Shown: positions 13,601 through 22,734, counted from the stretch's first letter. The stretch: 53,156 nt of DNA from Caldisericaceae bacterium (GCA_036574215.1 JAINCR010000046.1:1-53156), one strand, 5' to 3'. Translations and numbers: made by a program. Notes: generated by a model not told the origin, from the letters alone.

Positions 13601-15907
13601 TTATTTTACAATCTCTTCTATTCTTCTTAACCTTTTTTCACGGTCTTTAACAAACCGCTCAATTCCTTCAAATACATGTTTAGGATCAAGGTGAGCCTCT
13701 TCAACAACTTCATCTACAGTGCCACCAGTTCTCCATCGATTATCCCAATCCGAAGAAAGCGAATATTCTTCTACGATAGGGTTAGCAATCCAATGATGCA
13801 TAAGTTTAACAGACTCATTTGTAATAACCATTGCATCATGGAAAAGTTTCCAAGGAAGAACAGTATCTTTATATGATTGTGGTTCTCTTCTAAAGAGTTC
13901 ATAAGAAGGAGCAGAAACAATTCTCACATTGAGTTTTGCCTCTTTAAGTTGTGGTAGGACTTTAATAACTGACAGAGTAGAACTTGTTCCCTGAACAATC
14001 ACAGTCCCCATTATCTCTAAATTAGGGTCAAAATCTTTCAAAATGTAAGCTCCATGCGCAGCTTCAAAGTAAGAAGCTAAACCTAACTCTTCTCTATTAG
14101 GTATTGGAACATGAGGTCTTGTGAGCACAAGAGCAATAATAGGCGCATCAAGGGAAAGTGCCTTACCTAACAAAACTGGAACTTCATTTGCCTCCCAAGG
14201 TATAAGATCAATCACATGGCCTTGTGGAAATAAATCTCTAACACCTGGAGCGAATATACCAAAATGAGTCCTTGAGTCATCAGCAGTTTCAGGACCAGAG
14301 TGTCCAAGAACCCAAATTGTTTTACCAACTTTAAGTTGACAATCTTGAGCTAACTGTGAAAATAGCCTCATCATTCCGTATTTTAAATAGGCAAAAGAGC
14401 CGTAAGTTGAAGAAGCCGTGTAGAAACCATTAAATTCTTCAAACGGATTCTTAGCAAAGTTGACGGCAGCAACCCCAACAGAAATACCAGAGTTAACAAA
14501 TTCTGTAATCTCTTGCGGTAGGAGAATACCTTTTTCATTGTGTTCCTTATCAAACCAGCCAAACCCTGGAAAATCACCATAGGGTTTTGCAAAACCTGAT
14601 ATCTGTGTTGAATCTGCAAGGTCTGCTGACATTGCTAAGAAAAGTGGACGTCCATACTTCTTTCCTACATACGAATTAATCCAAGCACCCCATTTACTAA
14701 AAGCTTCTCTATTTGCTGCATTTGTCCCAGGTGCAAAAAAGAGATCCTTTGGATAATTTTTATAGTCGTAAAGGGCAGGATCCTTAATTGGATTTTCTCC
14801 TAAAAGCTCAAAGGTTTCAACTGTATCTGGGATACTATTTGCAATATCAATAAGTCTATTTGCAACAAAATCAAGTAATTCTTTATCGCTAAAAGCAACA
14901 CTCATTGCCACTTCAATGTTTTCTTTAAATTGTTTGTAAATTTCCTCTTGGTTTTTGGGTGCAGGTTCCCCAAAACCAACGAATTGGACTCCATACTTAC
15001 TTTGGAAGTCTTTTTTAGTTTCCCAGAAGAGTGGATCGTTCATCTTATGAGGTGCACCATGGGAAGCGTTATCATACTTTAGATAACCTCTTCCTTTTCT
15101 TGTTTTGAAATATGCAACATTAGGAATGTTTTTTTGAATATTCTTTTCATCAAAAAGTTCTTGTTCTGTTTTATAAACTTCTATAAAATCGCTTCCGTTT
15201 TCTGTCCCAACTACCCTCCAACCATGACAACCAAACCATTCTTTTGGTGTACCATAAACAGTCTCTGAAACAGGATGGTCATCAATACCGTAGTTGTTCC
15301 AATCGATAAGGAAGAAAAGATTATCTAAACCCAATGCCCAAGCAGAATTAATACTTTCATGGAAACCACCTGGAGTTAAGCCCGCATCACCTTCAATGAC
15401 TACCACTTTATTTTTATTTAACCCTGCTCTTTTTAAAGCAAACGCCTCTCCTACTGCTGCAGTAATTCCGTGTCCAGATGGGCCTGTGTTAAATTTAAGG
15501 AAGAGGGTTTTTCCTTCAAACTCAGCATGTCCAGAGAGCCCTCTATTTCTTCTAAAACCAAGTAAATCTTCAGGTAGAAGTGCAAATTCTCTTCTTAATT
15601 TAAACTTTTCGTCACCAGTTTCTTCGTATTTCTTTTGTAAAATACCATTTAAGACTGCTAGTGTAGCATACACAAGGGGTATGGTATGCCCTGCTCCAAG
15701 TATAAAACGATCTTGGAATCTCTTCTCAGGATTTCTTATATCGTATTTAAGAAAGCCCGAAAGCATAAGAGTGACGAACATGTGCATCTTTGATCTTGAA
15801 CCACCTGGATGCCCACTCTGTCTGTAGTTAAGCATTAAGTCAATAAGTGTGTCGACTATGTCTCCAACTTTCTCATAGTGTATTAGTTCTTTTTCGTTTT
15901 CAACCAT
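13601..15907 (-). CDS. Divergent transketolase-family protein
   Basis: 768 residues, about 100 longer than ordinary transketolase. It has the order of family motifs: SGHPGG (residue ~32), DRFILGAGHTIP, NTGPSGHGITAAVGEAFA, the thiamine diphosphate motif GDAGLTPGGFHES ending in DWNNYGID, a central pyrimidine-binding part around FAPGTNAANREAFSKW and SADLADSTQISG, and a C-terminal transketolase domain with GHSGPETADDSRTHFG. GDA replaces the usual GDG. Next to transaldolase it should interconvert sugar phosphates in the non-oxidative pentose phosphate pathway, although donor and acceptor preferences may differ. The start has GGAGTG and lies 2 bases after the transaldolase stop. Confidence 0.85.
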   Translation of the reverse strand: MVENEKELIHYEKVGDIVDTLIDLMLNYRQSGHPGGSRSKMHMFVTLMLSGFLKYDIRNPEKRFQDRFILGAGHTIPLVYATLAVLNGILQKKYEETGDEKFKLRREFALLPEDLLGFRRNRGLSGHAEFEGKTLFLKFNTGPSGHGITAAVGEAFALKRAGLNKNKVVVIEGDAGLTPGGFHESINSAWALGLDNLFFLIDWNNYGIDDHPVSETVYGTPKEWFGCHGWRVVGTENGSDFIEVYKTEQELFDEKNIQKNIPNVAYFKTRKGRGYLKYDNASHGAPHKMNDPLFWETKKDFQSKYGVQFVGFGEPAPKNQEEIYKQFKENIEVAMSVAFSDKELLDFVANRLIDIANSIPDTVETFELLGENPIKDPALYDYKNYPKDLFFAPGTNAANREAFSKWGAWINSYVGKKYGRPLFLAMSADLADSTQISGFAKPYGDFPGFGWFDKEHNEKGILLPQEITEFVNSGISVGVAAVNFAKNPFEEFNGFYTASSTYGSFAYLKYGMMRLFSQLAQDCQLKVGKTIWVLGHSGPETADDSRTHFGIFAPGVRDLFPQGHVIDLIPWEANEVPVLLGKALSLDAPIIALVLTRPHVPIPNREELGLASYFEAAHGAYILKDFDPNLEIMGTVIVQGTSSTLSVIKVLPQLKEAKLNVRIVSAPSYELFRREPQSYKDTVLPWKLFHDAMVITNESVKLMHHWIANPIVEEYSLSSDWDNRWRTGGTVDEVVEEAHLDPKHVFEGIERFVKDREKRLRRIEEIVK

Positions 15908-15909
15908 CT

Positions 15910-16731
15910 TTACACTCCTTTCTCAAAAATTTTCTTGTACTCCTCCTCTACATCCTTTATAAAATTCTTCATTCCTTCCTCTGTCTTTGGATGATTAACA
16001 AGATCTACCAAAACAGAAAAAGGCACAGTTGCAATATCACACCCCAGTAGCGCAACTTCTCTTACTTGCCTTGCGTTTCTTACGGATGCTGCTATTATTT
16101 TAGTATTGAAGTGATAATTTTCAAAGATTTCTTTAATCATGGAAAGCATATGCACTCCGCTTACAGCACCGTTATCTTCCAACAACTTATCTCCTAAGTA
16201 AATACCTTCTTCTGGGTAATAATCGCTTTTTTTAAAAGGTAAATTTGCGTTTGTTCTTAAAAAGTCGTCTATTCTTCCTATAAAAGGGCTTACATAATCT
16301 GCTCCTATTTTTCCTGCTAACATTGCTTGCTCTGCAGTCATTACAAGTGTAATATTAACTGGAATGCCTCTATTTTTAAGCTCTTTTGCGGCTAATAAAC
16401 CATCAAAGTTATTTCCTGCACCAATGTTTGGATTAATAGGAATTTTTATTACGACGTTATTTGCAACATAGTTAAATTTGGTATAAAGCACTTCACCTTC
16501 TATGACCATATTCTTTGTATCTACACTAACAACTTCAAGACTAACAGGCCTCAACCTTCCTGCAACACGTAAGAGCTCTTTAATGTAATCTTCCATAGAA
16601 AAGTTACCTTTTCCATACTTTTCAATTGCCTTCTTAATAAGGGAAGGATTTGTTGTTACACCATCTATAATACCCCAAGAGATACCAGTTTTAATTTCTT
16701 CAAGATCGGCGCTATCAATAAAAATTCTCAT
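15910..16731 (-). CDS. tal: Transaldolase (TalC/MipB-like family)
   Basis: 273 residues. MRIFIDSADLEEIKT and GIIDGVTTNPSLIKKA are the classic transaldolase start; VVIKIPINP contains the Schiff-base Lys; NITLVMTAEQAMLAGKIGADYVSPFIGRIDD is a conserved segment (abbreviated: NITLVMT, GADYVSPFIGR), and IIAASVRNARQV follows. It is longer than the short ~215-residue type because of insertions around residues 50-80 and 165-185. It transfers a dihydroxyacetone unit between sugar phosphates, working with the transketolase encoded right behind it. The ATG overlaps the TGA of the upstream small gene. Confidence 0.92.
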   Translation of the reverse strand: MRIFIDSADLEEIKTGISWGIIDGVTTNPSLIKKAIEKYGKGNFSMEDYIKELLRVAGRLRPVSLEVVSVDTKNMVIEGEVLYTKFNYVANNVVIKIPINPNIGAGNNFDGLLAAKELKNRGIPVNITLVMTAEQAMLAGKIGADYVSPFIGRIDDFLRTNANLPFKKSDYYPEEGIYLGDKLLEDNGAVSGVHMLSMIKEIFENYHFNTKIIAASVRNARQVREVALLGCDIATVPFSVLVDLVNHPKTEEGMKNFIKDVEEEYKKIFEKGV

Positions 16732-16973
16732 AAGTCATCATCTCCACCCTTAATATAATAATGGATAGGCAATGCAATAAGAATAATGGCTAAAGCAAAC
16801 GGGCCAATAAGTAATCCAAGTATAAACCATCCAAAGGAATTTCTACCCTTTTTCTTTGCAACAATTGCAGTTAGTATTCCGAATAAAAGAAAAATACCCA
16901 ATAAAATTGCAGAGATTATAAACTGCATGTTGTATTGCAAAAAATTAAACGTAGGTAAAGATAACTTATTCAT
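16728..16973 (-). CDS. Small membrane protein with K-K-G-R-N-x-x-G-W motif
   Basis: 81 residues with two membrane spans. Between them lies AKKKGRNSFGWFILGLLIGP, a motif seen in many small bacterial membrane proteins (K-G-R-x-x-x-x-W-x-x-L-G-x-x-x-G-P). The end is acidic (GGDDDL). The function is unknown. GGAGGTAAAA gives a strong start. It is the first gene of the transaldolase/transketolase operon, with an ATGA overlap, so it is co-transcribed and probably co-translated. Confidence 0.75.
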   Translation of the reverse strand: MNKLSLPTFNFLQYNMQFIISAILLGIFLLFGILTAIVAKKKGRNSFGWFILGLLIGPFALAIILIALPIHYYIKGGDDDL

Positions 16974-17053
16974 TTTTACCTCCTTTCTTCCTATTTTACT
17001 ATGAATTCAAAATTTTTAAAAAGTTGAAATTTATACCCAAGAGATTTTTATAG

Positions 17054-17059
17054 TATAAT
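17054..17059 (+). promoter_or_regulatory. -10 box placing the transcript start at the thiN ATG (leaderless)
   Basis: TATAAT ends five bases before the ATG at 17065. A weak -35 (TTATAC, 17031-17036) lies at 17-base spacing. No ribosome binding site could fit in the transcript. Confidence 0.65.
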
Positions 17060-17064
17060 TTATT

Positions 17065-17703
17065 ATGAAAAGTTGCTTACTGGTAGCAAATGGCACCAGA
17101 AATCCACCTCAGTTTTTAAGAGAACTATCTAAGAAAGTTAATTTTGTAATTGGTATAGACGCTGGCGCAGAGTATCTCCTTGAATCTGGGGTAAAAGTAA
17201 ATCTTGCAATAGGTGATTTTGATTCAATAAAGAATAAAAACTTACTTAAAAACATCGATTATCTTGAATACCCAAAAGAAAAAGATTACTCAGATACTGA
17301 AATTGCAATAAATCATGCAGTAGAAAAAGGATTTAATGAACTTATCTTTACAAACATGCTTGGTGGAAGAACAGACCACATTCTTTTTAATCTTTCACTC
17401 CTCTACAAAGTTTTTGGACTTGGCAAAACAGCGAAAATCCTTGAAAACAAGGAAGAAATATACATTTTTGATAAACACATAGAAATTGAAACAGAGATAA
17501 ACGATATTATATCTGTCTTTCCAATGTTGCCTCCTTTGAAATTCACAGAATCAAAAGGTTTATATTACAAATTAAAAGACAAGACGGTTACTTTAGGAGA
17601 AACTCTCACACTGAGTAATTTTGCAAATGAAAACAGGGTAAGCATCTCTCTAAGTTCTGGGGTTGCAATTTTAATTGTTAGAAAAGTAAAGCCTAAATTT
17701 TAA
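17065..17703 (+). CDS. thiN: Thiamine pyrophosphokinase
   Basis: 212 residues. Motifs are IGIDAGAEYLLESG, AIGDFDSI, YPKEKDYSDTEIAI (metal/ATP-binding Asp and Glu residues) and MLGGRTDHILFNLSLL, matching thiamine pyrophosphokinase, which makes thiamine diphosphate from thiamine with ATP. The neighbouring divergent transketolase needs this cofactor. The C-terminal part is a beta domain that binds thiamine. The gene converges with mtaD (4-base overlap of the stops). It has no ribosome binding site and appears leaderless. Confidence 0.92.
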   Translation: MKSCLLVANGTRNPPQFLRELSKKVNFVIGIDAGAEYLLESGVKVNLAIGDFDSIKNKNLLKNIDYLEYPKEKDYSDTEIAINHAVEKGFNELIFTNMLGGRTDHILFNLSLLYKVFGLGKTAKILENKEEIYIFDKHIEIETEINDIISVFPMLPPLKFTESKGLYYKLKDKTVTLGETLTLSNFANENRVSISLSSGVAILIVRKVKPKF

Positions 17704-18971
17704 TCAAAGAAACTCTTAAAAATTTTTTTAAACTCTTCTTTTACAATCTCTTCTTCAATGGTAAGTATTTTCTTATTTTGCATAACAATCTCTCCACCTA
17801 TTATTACTGTATCAACATCAGTTGGGTACATTGAATAGATTACATTTGAGATTGGTGAATGGTTTGGTATAAAATTTACGGTATTTTTATCAACAAGAAT
17901 AATATCTGCCTTAAAACCTTTCTTTATCTTGCCAACGTTTTCAAAACCCAATGCTTGCGCTCCATTGTATGTGAGGATCTCAAAGGCTTCATTTGCGGTT
18001 AAAAGCTTTGGGTTTCTTGAGATGCCTTTTGCAAGCATGCTAGTTAGTCTTATCGATTCTAAAACTGAAAGATTATTGTTAGAAGCAACACCATCAGTTC
18101 CAACAGTAAGTCTTAGACCATCTTCAACGAATTTGTTAATAGGAGGGATGAAAGACCCTAACTTCAAATTACTTTCGGGATTAAGAGAGACCCATACATT
18201 TCTTCTTTTAAGAAGTTTGATATCTTTTTCACTTACCCAAACACAGTGAGCAGCAATAACGTTTTCATCTAAAAACCCAATAGAGGCAAGAAACTCAATA
18301 GGAGTTTTAGTATAAGTTTTCAAATAATCTAAAACTTCTTGCTCTGTTTCGTGTAGATGGACTTGGATTTTTATATTAAGTTTCTTAGAAAGATTTAAGG
18401 TCAACTTAAATAGTTCTTGTGAAACTGTGTAAGGTGCATGTGGAGCAAGGCTTATAAGAATTTTGCTATCTTTATCTACAAGTTCTTTAAACTTTGTCTC
18501 TACGTTCTTAATGATTGTATTATCCATAAAAGGTTTTGAGGCATACGCTATACCAATATTAGCTCTCATACCAATTTCGGAAAGTGCCTTAAGAGTAGCG
18601 TTGGGGTAAAAGTAGAAGTCGGCCGTTGTAGTTGTACCAGTTTTTATAGACTCAATTGCTGCAAGAAGAGAAGCAAAATAAACAACATCGTAAGTCAATT
18701 TACTTTCAAGGGGGAAAATAACTTTATCTAACCAATCTTTAAGCGGTAAATCTTCTCCCAAACCCCTCATGAGAGTCATTGCAAGATGGGAGTGTGTATT
18801 GACAAAGCCAGGTAAGGCAATGTAAGAACTACCATCAATAATATGAGAATACTCACTATAAGGAGGGTTATCACCTACAAAAGCAATATTTGAATCTTTT
18901 ATTACTATATTAACAGAATCTCTGTAGGTCTCTTTATCAAGAATTGCAGAAACATTTTTTATAAGAATCAT
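17700..18971 (-). CDS. mtaD: 5-methylthioadenosine/S-adenosylhomocysteine deaminase
   Basis: 423 residues, amidohydrolase superfamily. Metal ligands are seen in FVNTHSHLAM (residue ~60), VHLHETEQE, IAAHCVW and VGTDGVASNN. These match the MtaD family, which deaminates methylthioadenosine or S-adenosylhomocysteine. Methylthioadenosine is the by-product of spermidine synthase, whose gene lies directly upstream with a 4-base ATGA overlap, so the operon makes spermidine and disposes of the by-product. The alternative is a related N-ethylammeline-type deaminase, but the context supports mtaD. Confidence 0.93.
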   Translation of the reverse strand: MILIKNVSAILDKETYRDSVNIVIKDSNIAFVGDNPPYSEYSHIIDGSSYIALPGFVNTHSHLAMTLMRGLGEDLPLKDWLDKVIFPLESKLTYDVVYFASLLAAIESIKTGTTTTADFYFYPNATLKALSEIGMRANIGIAYASKPFMDNTIIKNVETKFKELVDKDSKILISLAPHAPYTVSQELFKLTLNLSKKLNIKIQVHLHETEQEVLDYLKTYTKTPIEFLASIGFLDENVIAAHCVWVSEKDIKLLKRRNVWVSLNPESNLKLGSFIPPINKFVEDGLRLTVGTDGVASNNNLSVLESIRLTSMLAKGISRNPKLLTANEAFEILTYNGAQALGFENVGKIKKGFKADIILVDKNTVNFIPNHSPISNVIYSMYPTDVDTVIIGGEIVMQNKKILTIEEEIVKEEFKKIFKSFFD

Positions 18972-19900
18972 AGACTTTCTTTTCTTTTAAGAGGAAGGTA
19001 ATGTTCGTCGGTTATTACATCAGTATCTTTTTCGATTATTGCTCTTATATCTTTAGGTAAGTTAAAAAGAGCTAAATGAGTCTCTCCGTCATAAAACTTT
19101 AAAGTTGAAGAAATACGCTCTTTTAGTCTGTAATCAACATCCTCTTTTGTAAGGTTTTTAGGATCATGTTTTTTTGATGCAATAACAAACCCCCAAGTAG
19201 TATCAAATGAAGGCACGTATGCAAAATAACTTCTCACAATAGGGAAGACTTTTTTTAAGGTGTTCCTAATGATTGTATGCATTTTGTAGTCTGTAATTCT
19301 CAAAAGCGAGGCTTGCAAAACAAAAACTCCGTCTTCTTTTAATCGATTAAAAATCGTTTTATAAAACTCAACCGAATATAGTTTATAAGAAGGCCCTTGC
19401 TCGTACGGCTCTGTTAGATCACTAATGAACACATCAACAGAACTATTTGAAAGGCTTGTTTCAACGAATTCTCTTGCATCAGTATTTAGAAGAGTAGCTC
19501 TTTTGTCATCAAAGCTTCCTTGGTGCCACTCCTTCATGTATTCTTTTGCAATATCAGTTGCGTCCTTATCAATATCAACCATAATCGCTTTTGAAACACT
19601 TTTGTGTTTTAACACTTCTCTTAGGGTAGAGCCTTCTCCTCCACCTAAAATCACAACTACTTTTGGATTTTCTAAACATAGCATTGCAGGATGCACAAGA
19701 GATTCGTGATAGATGTATTCATCAGCAAGAGATGATTGAACATCTCCATCGATAATGAGTAATTTACCAAAGGTAGGACTCTCTACCACTTGAATATACT
19801 GGTAGGGAGTCCTCACCTCATAGATAACTTTTGAAATCCCATGAAGGTGCTCTTCATCACCTCCAAAACGGTCATGGAAGTAAAGATAACTCTTCTCCAT
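18968..19900 (-). CDS. speE: Spermidine synthase (polyamine aminopropyltransferase)
   Basis: 310 residues. The nucleotide-binding motif is VVILGGGEGSTLREVLKH and the catalytic region contains DVFISDLTEPYEQGPSYKLY, with the active-site Asp. It also has YHESLVHPAMLC, a family landmark. It transfers an aminopropyl group from decarboxylated S-adenosylmethionine to a diamine. It overlaps the end of speD by 29 bases. At 310 residues it is a little longer than many bacterial SpeE proteins because of the C-terminal extension. Confidence 0.95.
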   Translation of the reverse strand: MEKSYLYFHDRFGGDEEHLHGISKVIYEVRTPYQYIQVVESPTFGKLLIIDGDVQSSLADEYIYHESLVHPAMLCLENPKVVVILGGGEGSTLREVLKHKSVSKAIMVDIDKDATDIAKEYMKEWHQGSFDDKRATLLNTDAREFVETSLSNSSVDVFISDLTEPYEQGPSYKLYSVEFYKTIFNRLKEDGVFVLQASLLRITDYKMHTIIRNTLKKVFPIVRSYFAYVPSFDTTWGFVIASKKHDPKNLTKEDVDYRLKERISSTLKFYDGETHLALFNLPKDIRAIIEKDTDVITDEHYLPLKRKESL

Positions 19901-20294
19901 AAACTTTTTCTTTCACAGACAATGTTTTATGGCTGTATTTCCCTTCCTCGCTAACTTCTCCACGGGCAATTTCGGTTGTTTTGACATAAGTTGCCTTGAG
20001 TTCTTTTGCAACATACTCACAAGCAACTTTAGGATCAATATCGCCACAGGTATAAAAATCAAGCGCAGCATAACCAAACTCTGGCCACGTGTGAATCGAA
20101 AGATGTGATTCGGAAATTACCACCACTCCACTAACTCCCTGAGGAGTAAAGTGGTGAAACGCAACATTCAATACTGTTGCATTAGCCCTTCTTGCTGCAT
20201 CAACAAGAAGAGATCTAAGGTAATCCAAATCATTAAGAAGTTCTGGAGCACATCCAGATGCATCCATAATAATGTGTTTACCTTCTGTGCGCAT
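19872..20294 (-). CDS. speD: S-adenosylmethionine decarboxylase proenzyme
   Basis: 140 residues from the ATG at 20294, chosen because AAGGGGGTGG lies just upstream and because family members begin close to EGKHIIMDASGC. The motif VISESHLSIHTWPE holds the Glu-Ser cleavage site that makes the pyruvoyl cofactor, and YTCGDIDP includes the catalytic Cys. It is the short bacterial/archaeal class 1b enzyme. It supplies decarboxylated SAM to SpeE. A structured leader of about 200 bases precedes it. Confidence 0.96.
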   Translation of the reverse strand: MRTEGKHIIMDASGCAPELLNDLDYLRSLLVDAARRANATVLNVAFHHFTPQGVSGVVVISESHLSIHTWPEFGYAALDFYTCGDIDPKVACEYVAKELKATYVKTTEIARGEVSEEGKYSHKTLSVKEKVYGEELSLLP

Positions 20295-20500
20295 TTCATC
20301 CACCCCCTTCCAAAGAATTAGTGACAACCACCCTGCTTAATGAGGGGCTTCCTGGGTTAATCCAGGCATAACCTCCGACCAGTCCAGCCGTAGGGTTTTT
20401 TAAACTGGAGTTTTCCTTCTCCATGTTTGCCTGCGTTAGCCACTCTTTAAGCAAGAGTGCTTTGCAGAGAGAGGTGGTAAGGTAAGTTTACCTTATCGCA
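20295..20500 (-). ncRNA. Structured 5' leader of speD; candidate cis-regulatory RNA
   Basis: Roughly half G+C in an AT-rich genome and rich in helices. Read on the minus strand: AAGGTAA/TTACCTT at the 5' end (20492-20477 region); a closing helix CCACC near 20470 with GGTGG near 20332; CACTCTT-GCTTA-AAGAGTG near 20450; AAAC-TGGAG with CTCCA-GTTT near 20415; CCTGG with CCAGG near 20362. A CCCCTC segment near 20345 could pair either with the AGGGTGG strand or with the AAGGGGGTG ribosome binding site of speD, giving a possible on/off switch. It does not match SAM-I, SAM-II, TPP, cobalamin or guanidine riboswitches as I remember them. Helices were found by eye. Confidence 0.6.
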
Positions 20501-20503
20501 CAA

Positions 20504-20531
20504 TTTATACCAAAATTTGAGAAAAATGCAA
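20504..20531 (-). promoter_or_regulatory. Promoter of the speD leader transcript
   Basis: TATAAA (20509-20504) with TTGCAT (20531-20526) at 16-base spacing. Transcription would start near 20497, right before the structured leader. Confidence 0.5.
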
Positions 20532-20594
20532 TAGTTTTATGCCATTTTTATTGAATTTTTAAAAGATTTATTTTGAGTTAGAAAGAAGGCAATT

Positions 20595-21824
20595 TTACTT
20601 ACTTTTAAATTTTCTAATGTAATTCAAACCATAAAGAGAAGCGTATTTAACATGTTCATAATACACACCACCCTGAAGATAGCCTACATAAGGTGGTTTT
20701 AAGGGGGCATCAAAGGAAAGTTCAATTGAAGAGCCTTGTATAAATGAACCCGATGCCATTAGGATTTTATTACTATAACCTGCAAGAGGAGAGGGTTCAA
20801 TTAATGCATCTGAATCCACAGGTGAAAAGTTTTGAATTGCCTGAGCAAAAGCTATCAATAGTTCTTTATTCCCAAATTTAATCGCCTGAACAATATCGCC
20901 TCTCTTATCGGTATAGCGAGGTTTAACTTCAAATCCTTCGTCTTCAAACAATTTAGAAGCAAAAATTGCACCTTTTAAAGCATTTGAAACTACAAGTGGA
21001 GCAAAAAATATACCTTGAAGGATATTTCTTGTAAGACCAAGCATAGGACCAATTTCCTTTCCAACACCAGGTGCAGTAAGACGTGAAGCAATACTATTTA
21101 TTTGCTCTTCCCTACCTACTACATAACCACCAGTAAAAGCGATGGCTCCACCTGCATTTTTAATCAATGAGCCAACAACAACATCTGCACCAACTTCAGT
21201 AGGTTCATGTTCTTCTACAAATTCACCATAACAATTATCAACAAAAATAATAGCTTTTGGATTTATTTCCCTTATTTTTACAATTGCCTCTTTTAATTGA
21301 GGAATGGTAATAGAATCTTTAAACGTGTAACCTTTTGATCTCTGGAATGCAACAACTCTTGCTTGTTCTATGAGGTGTTCATTGAAACCTTCTCTAAAAT
21401 CAAACTGCGCATATTTTATGCCAAGATCTTTTAATGAGCCTTTGATATCTCTTATACCAATAATACCTTCTCCTGTTTCATAAGGCCTTCCGCTTGCGTA
21501 TACTAAAGTATCATTAGGCTTTAATAAACCAAAAAGAGTAATAGAAATTGCATGCGTGCCTGAAACTATTTGTGGCCTCACTATTGCAGCCTCTGCCTTA
21601 AAAATATTAGCAAAAATTGCTTCTACCTTTTCTCTTCCAATGTCGTTATAACCATAGCCAGAAGTAAAACCAAAATCAGAATCATGCAATAAAGCAGTTT
21701 GAAAGGCAATGAGCACCTTTAAAAAATTTTTCTCTCTAATACTATCGACACTTTTAAATTGCGGCTCAACTACTTTTTCGATTGCTTCTCCCTTTTTAAT
21801 TAAACTCTCATCAATCTTTTTCAT
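20595..21824 (-). CDS. PLP-dependent Met gamma-lyase-like protein (aluminium-resistance family)
   Basis: 409 residues. It matches the Met_gamma_lyase/YnbB family: FGFTSGYGYNDIGREKVE, RPQIVSGTHAISITLFGLL, the Asp-bearing FVDNCYGEFVE, and GSLIKNAGGAIAFTGGYVVG with the PLP Lys. YLQGGVYYEHVKYA closes the protein. The family is often annotated as aluminium resistance or cystathionine beta-lyase-like; the true substrate is unclear. It overlaps the end of miaA by 14 bases, and a miaA neighbourhood is also seen for the Firmicutes homologue. Confidence 0.88.
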   Translation of the reverse strand: MKKIDESLIKKGEAIEKVVEPQFKSVDSIREKNFLKVLIAFQTALLHDSDFGFTSGYGYNDIGREKVEAIFANIFKAEAAIVRPQIVSGTHAISITLFGLLKPNDTLVYASGRPYETGEGIIGIRDIKGSLKDLGIKYAQFDFREGFNEHLIEQARVVAFQRSKGYTFKDSITIPQLKEAIVKIREINPKAIIFVDNCYGEFVEEHEPTEVGADVVVGSLIKNAGGAIAFTGGYVVGREEQINSIASRLTAPGVGKEIGPMLGLTRNILQGIFFAPLVVSNALKGAIFASKLFEDEGFEVKPRYTDKRGDIVQAIKFGNKELLIAFAQAIQNFSPVDSDALIEPSPLAGYSNKILMASGSFIQGSSIELSFDAPLKPPYVGYLQGGVYYEHVKYASLYGLNYIRKFKSK

Positions 21825-22728
21825 GCAAAAAACTCTCCACTAAAATTTTTATTTTGTTAAATGCCTCTTCAAAATTATACACATCAAACCAATTAACATC
21901 TCTCTCTTTTTTAAACCAAGTTATCTGCCTTTTTGCGAGGTTTCTTGTATGCCTCTTAATAAGTTCAATTGCTTCCTCTAAAGTAATTTTTTGGTCTAAA
22001 TAATCTAAAATCTCCTTATATCCTATAGCTTGCCTTGCAGTTATTGACCAGTTTTTATAATGCTCCCTTAATCTTATCACTTCATTTACAAGTCCTACTT
22101 CTATCATTCTGTCAACTCTTGAGTTTATATCTTCATACAATTTAGCCCTATCTTTTATTAGACCGATTTTTAGAAACTCAAACAGTGGTGGCTCATTTTT
22201 AACGAGAGAAATTCTTAAGTTGGCAAGTTTGCAATATTCTATAAGCCGAATAAGTCTTTTTTTATCTCTAAAGCCAATTTTTTCAGTTTGGATAGGGTCA
22301 CAATCAAAAGCAATTTTTCTTAATTCATCAAGTGAAAGATTGTTTAAATTTTCTCTTAAATCCTCACTTTTGGATGCAGATCTTTCAACTGGAAAATTCT
22401 CAGTAATGACTCTTATGTAAAGACCTGACCCCCCAACAATTAGAGGAATTTTTCCTTTTTTGTAAATAGTCTCCTGTAATTCCATAAAATCCCTTTTGTA
22501 GTTTGCAATACTGTATTCTTGGGTTACATCAATAATATCGATAAAATAGTGGAAATAATTTTTTCTAATGGATGCATCTATTTTTGCAGTGCCAATATCC
22601 ATACCTTTATAAAATTGCATAGAATCTGCAGAGACAATCTCAAATGGAAAGTCGTTTACGAGTTTAAGAGCCATATCACTTTTTCCTGTTGACGTTGGTC
22701 CTAAAAGCACAACTACTTTTTTCTTCAC
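21811..22728 (-). CDS. miaA: tRNA dimethylallyltransferase
   Basis: 305 residues. The P-loop is LLGPTSTGKSDMAL, followed by VSADSMQFYKGMDIGTAK and IPLIVGGSGLYIRVI; later segments are ITARQAIGYKEILDYL and RHTRNLAKRQITWFKKE. It adds dimethylallyl to A37 of tRNAs reading U-starting codons; MiaB, encoded at 40715, then methylthiolates the base. The start is GTG at 22728. There is no ribosome binding site, and a TAAAAT -10 box ends six bases before it, so the mRNA appears leaderless. Confidence 0.95.
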   Translation of the reverse strand: MKKKVVVLLGPTSTGKSDMALKLVNDFPFEIVSADSMQFYKGMDIGTAKIDASIRKNYFHYFIDIIDVTQEYSIANYKRDFMELQETIYKKGKIPLIVGGSGLYIRVITENFPVERSASKSEDLRENLNNLSLDELRKIAFDCDPIQTEKIGFRDKKRLIRLIEYCKLANLRISLVKNEPPLFEFLKIGLIKDRAKLYEDINSRVDRMIEVGLVNEVIRLREHYKNWSITARQAIGYKEILDYLDQKITLEEAIELIKRHTRNLAKRQITWFKKERDVNWFDVYNFEEAFNKIKILVESFLHEKD

Positions 22729-22734
22729 GCAACT

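Noticed and set aside
20325-20345. T-box-like AGGGTGG in the speD leader
   Set aside because: The seven-base match is isolated: no A-C-C-G-C-G continuation, no stem I motifs and no terminator, and speD is not an amino acid or tRNA-ligase gene.
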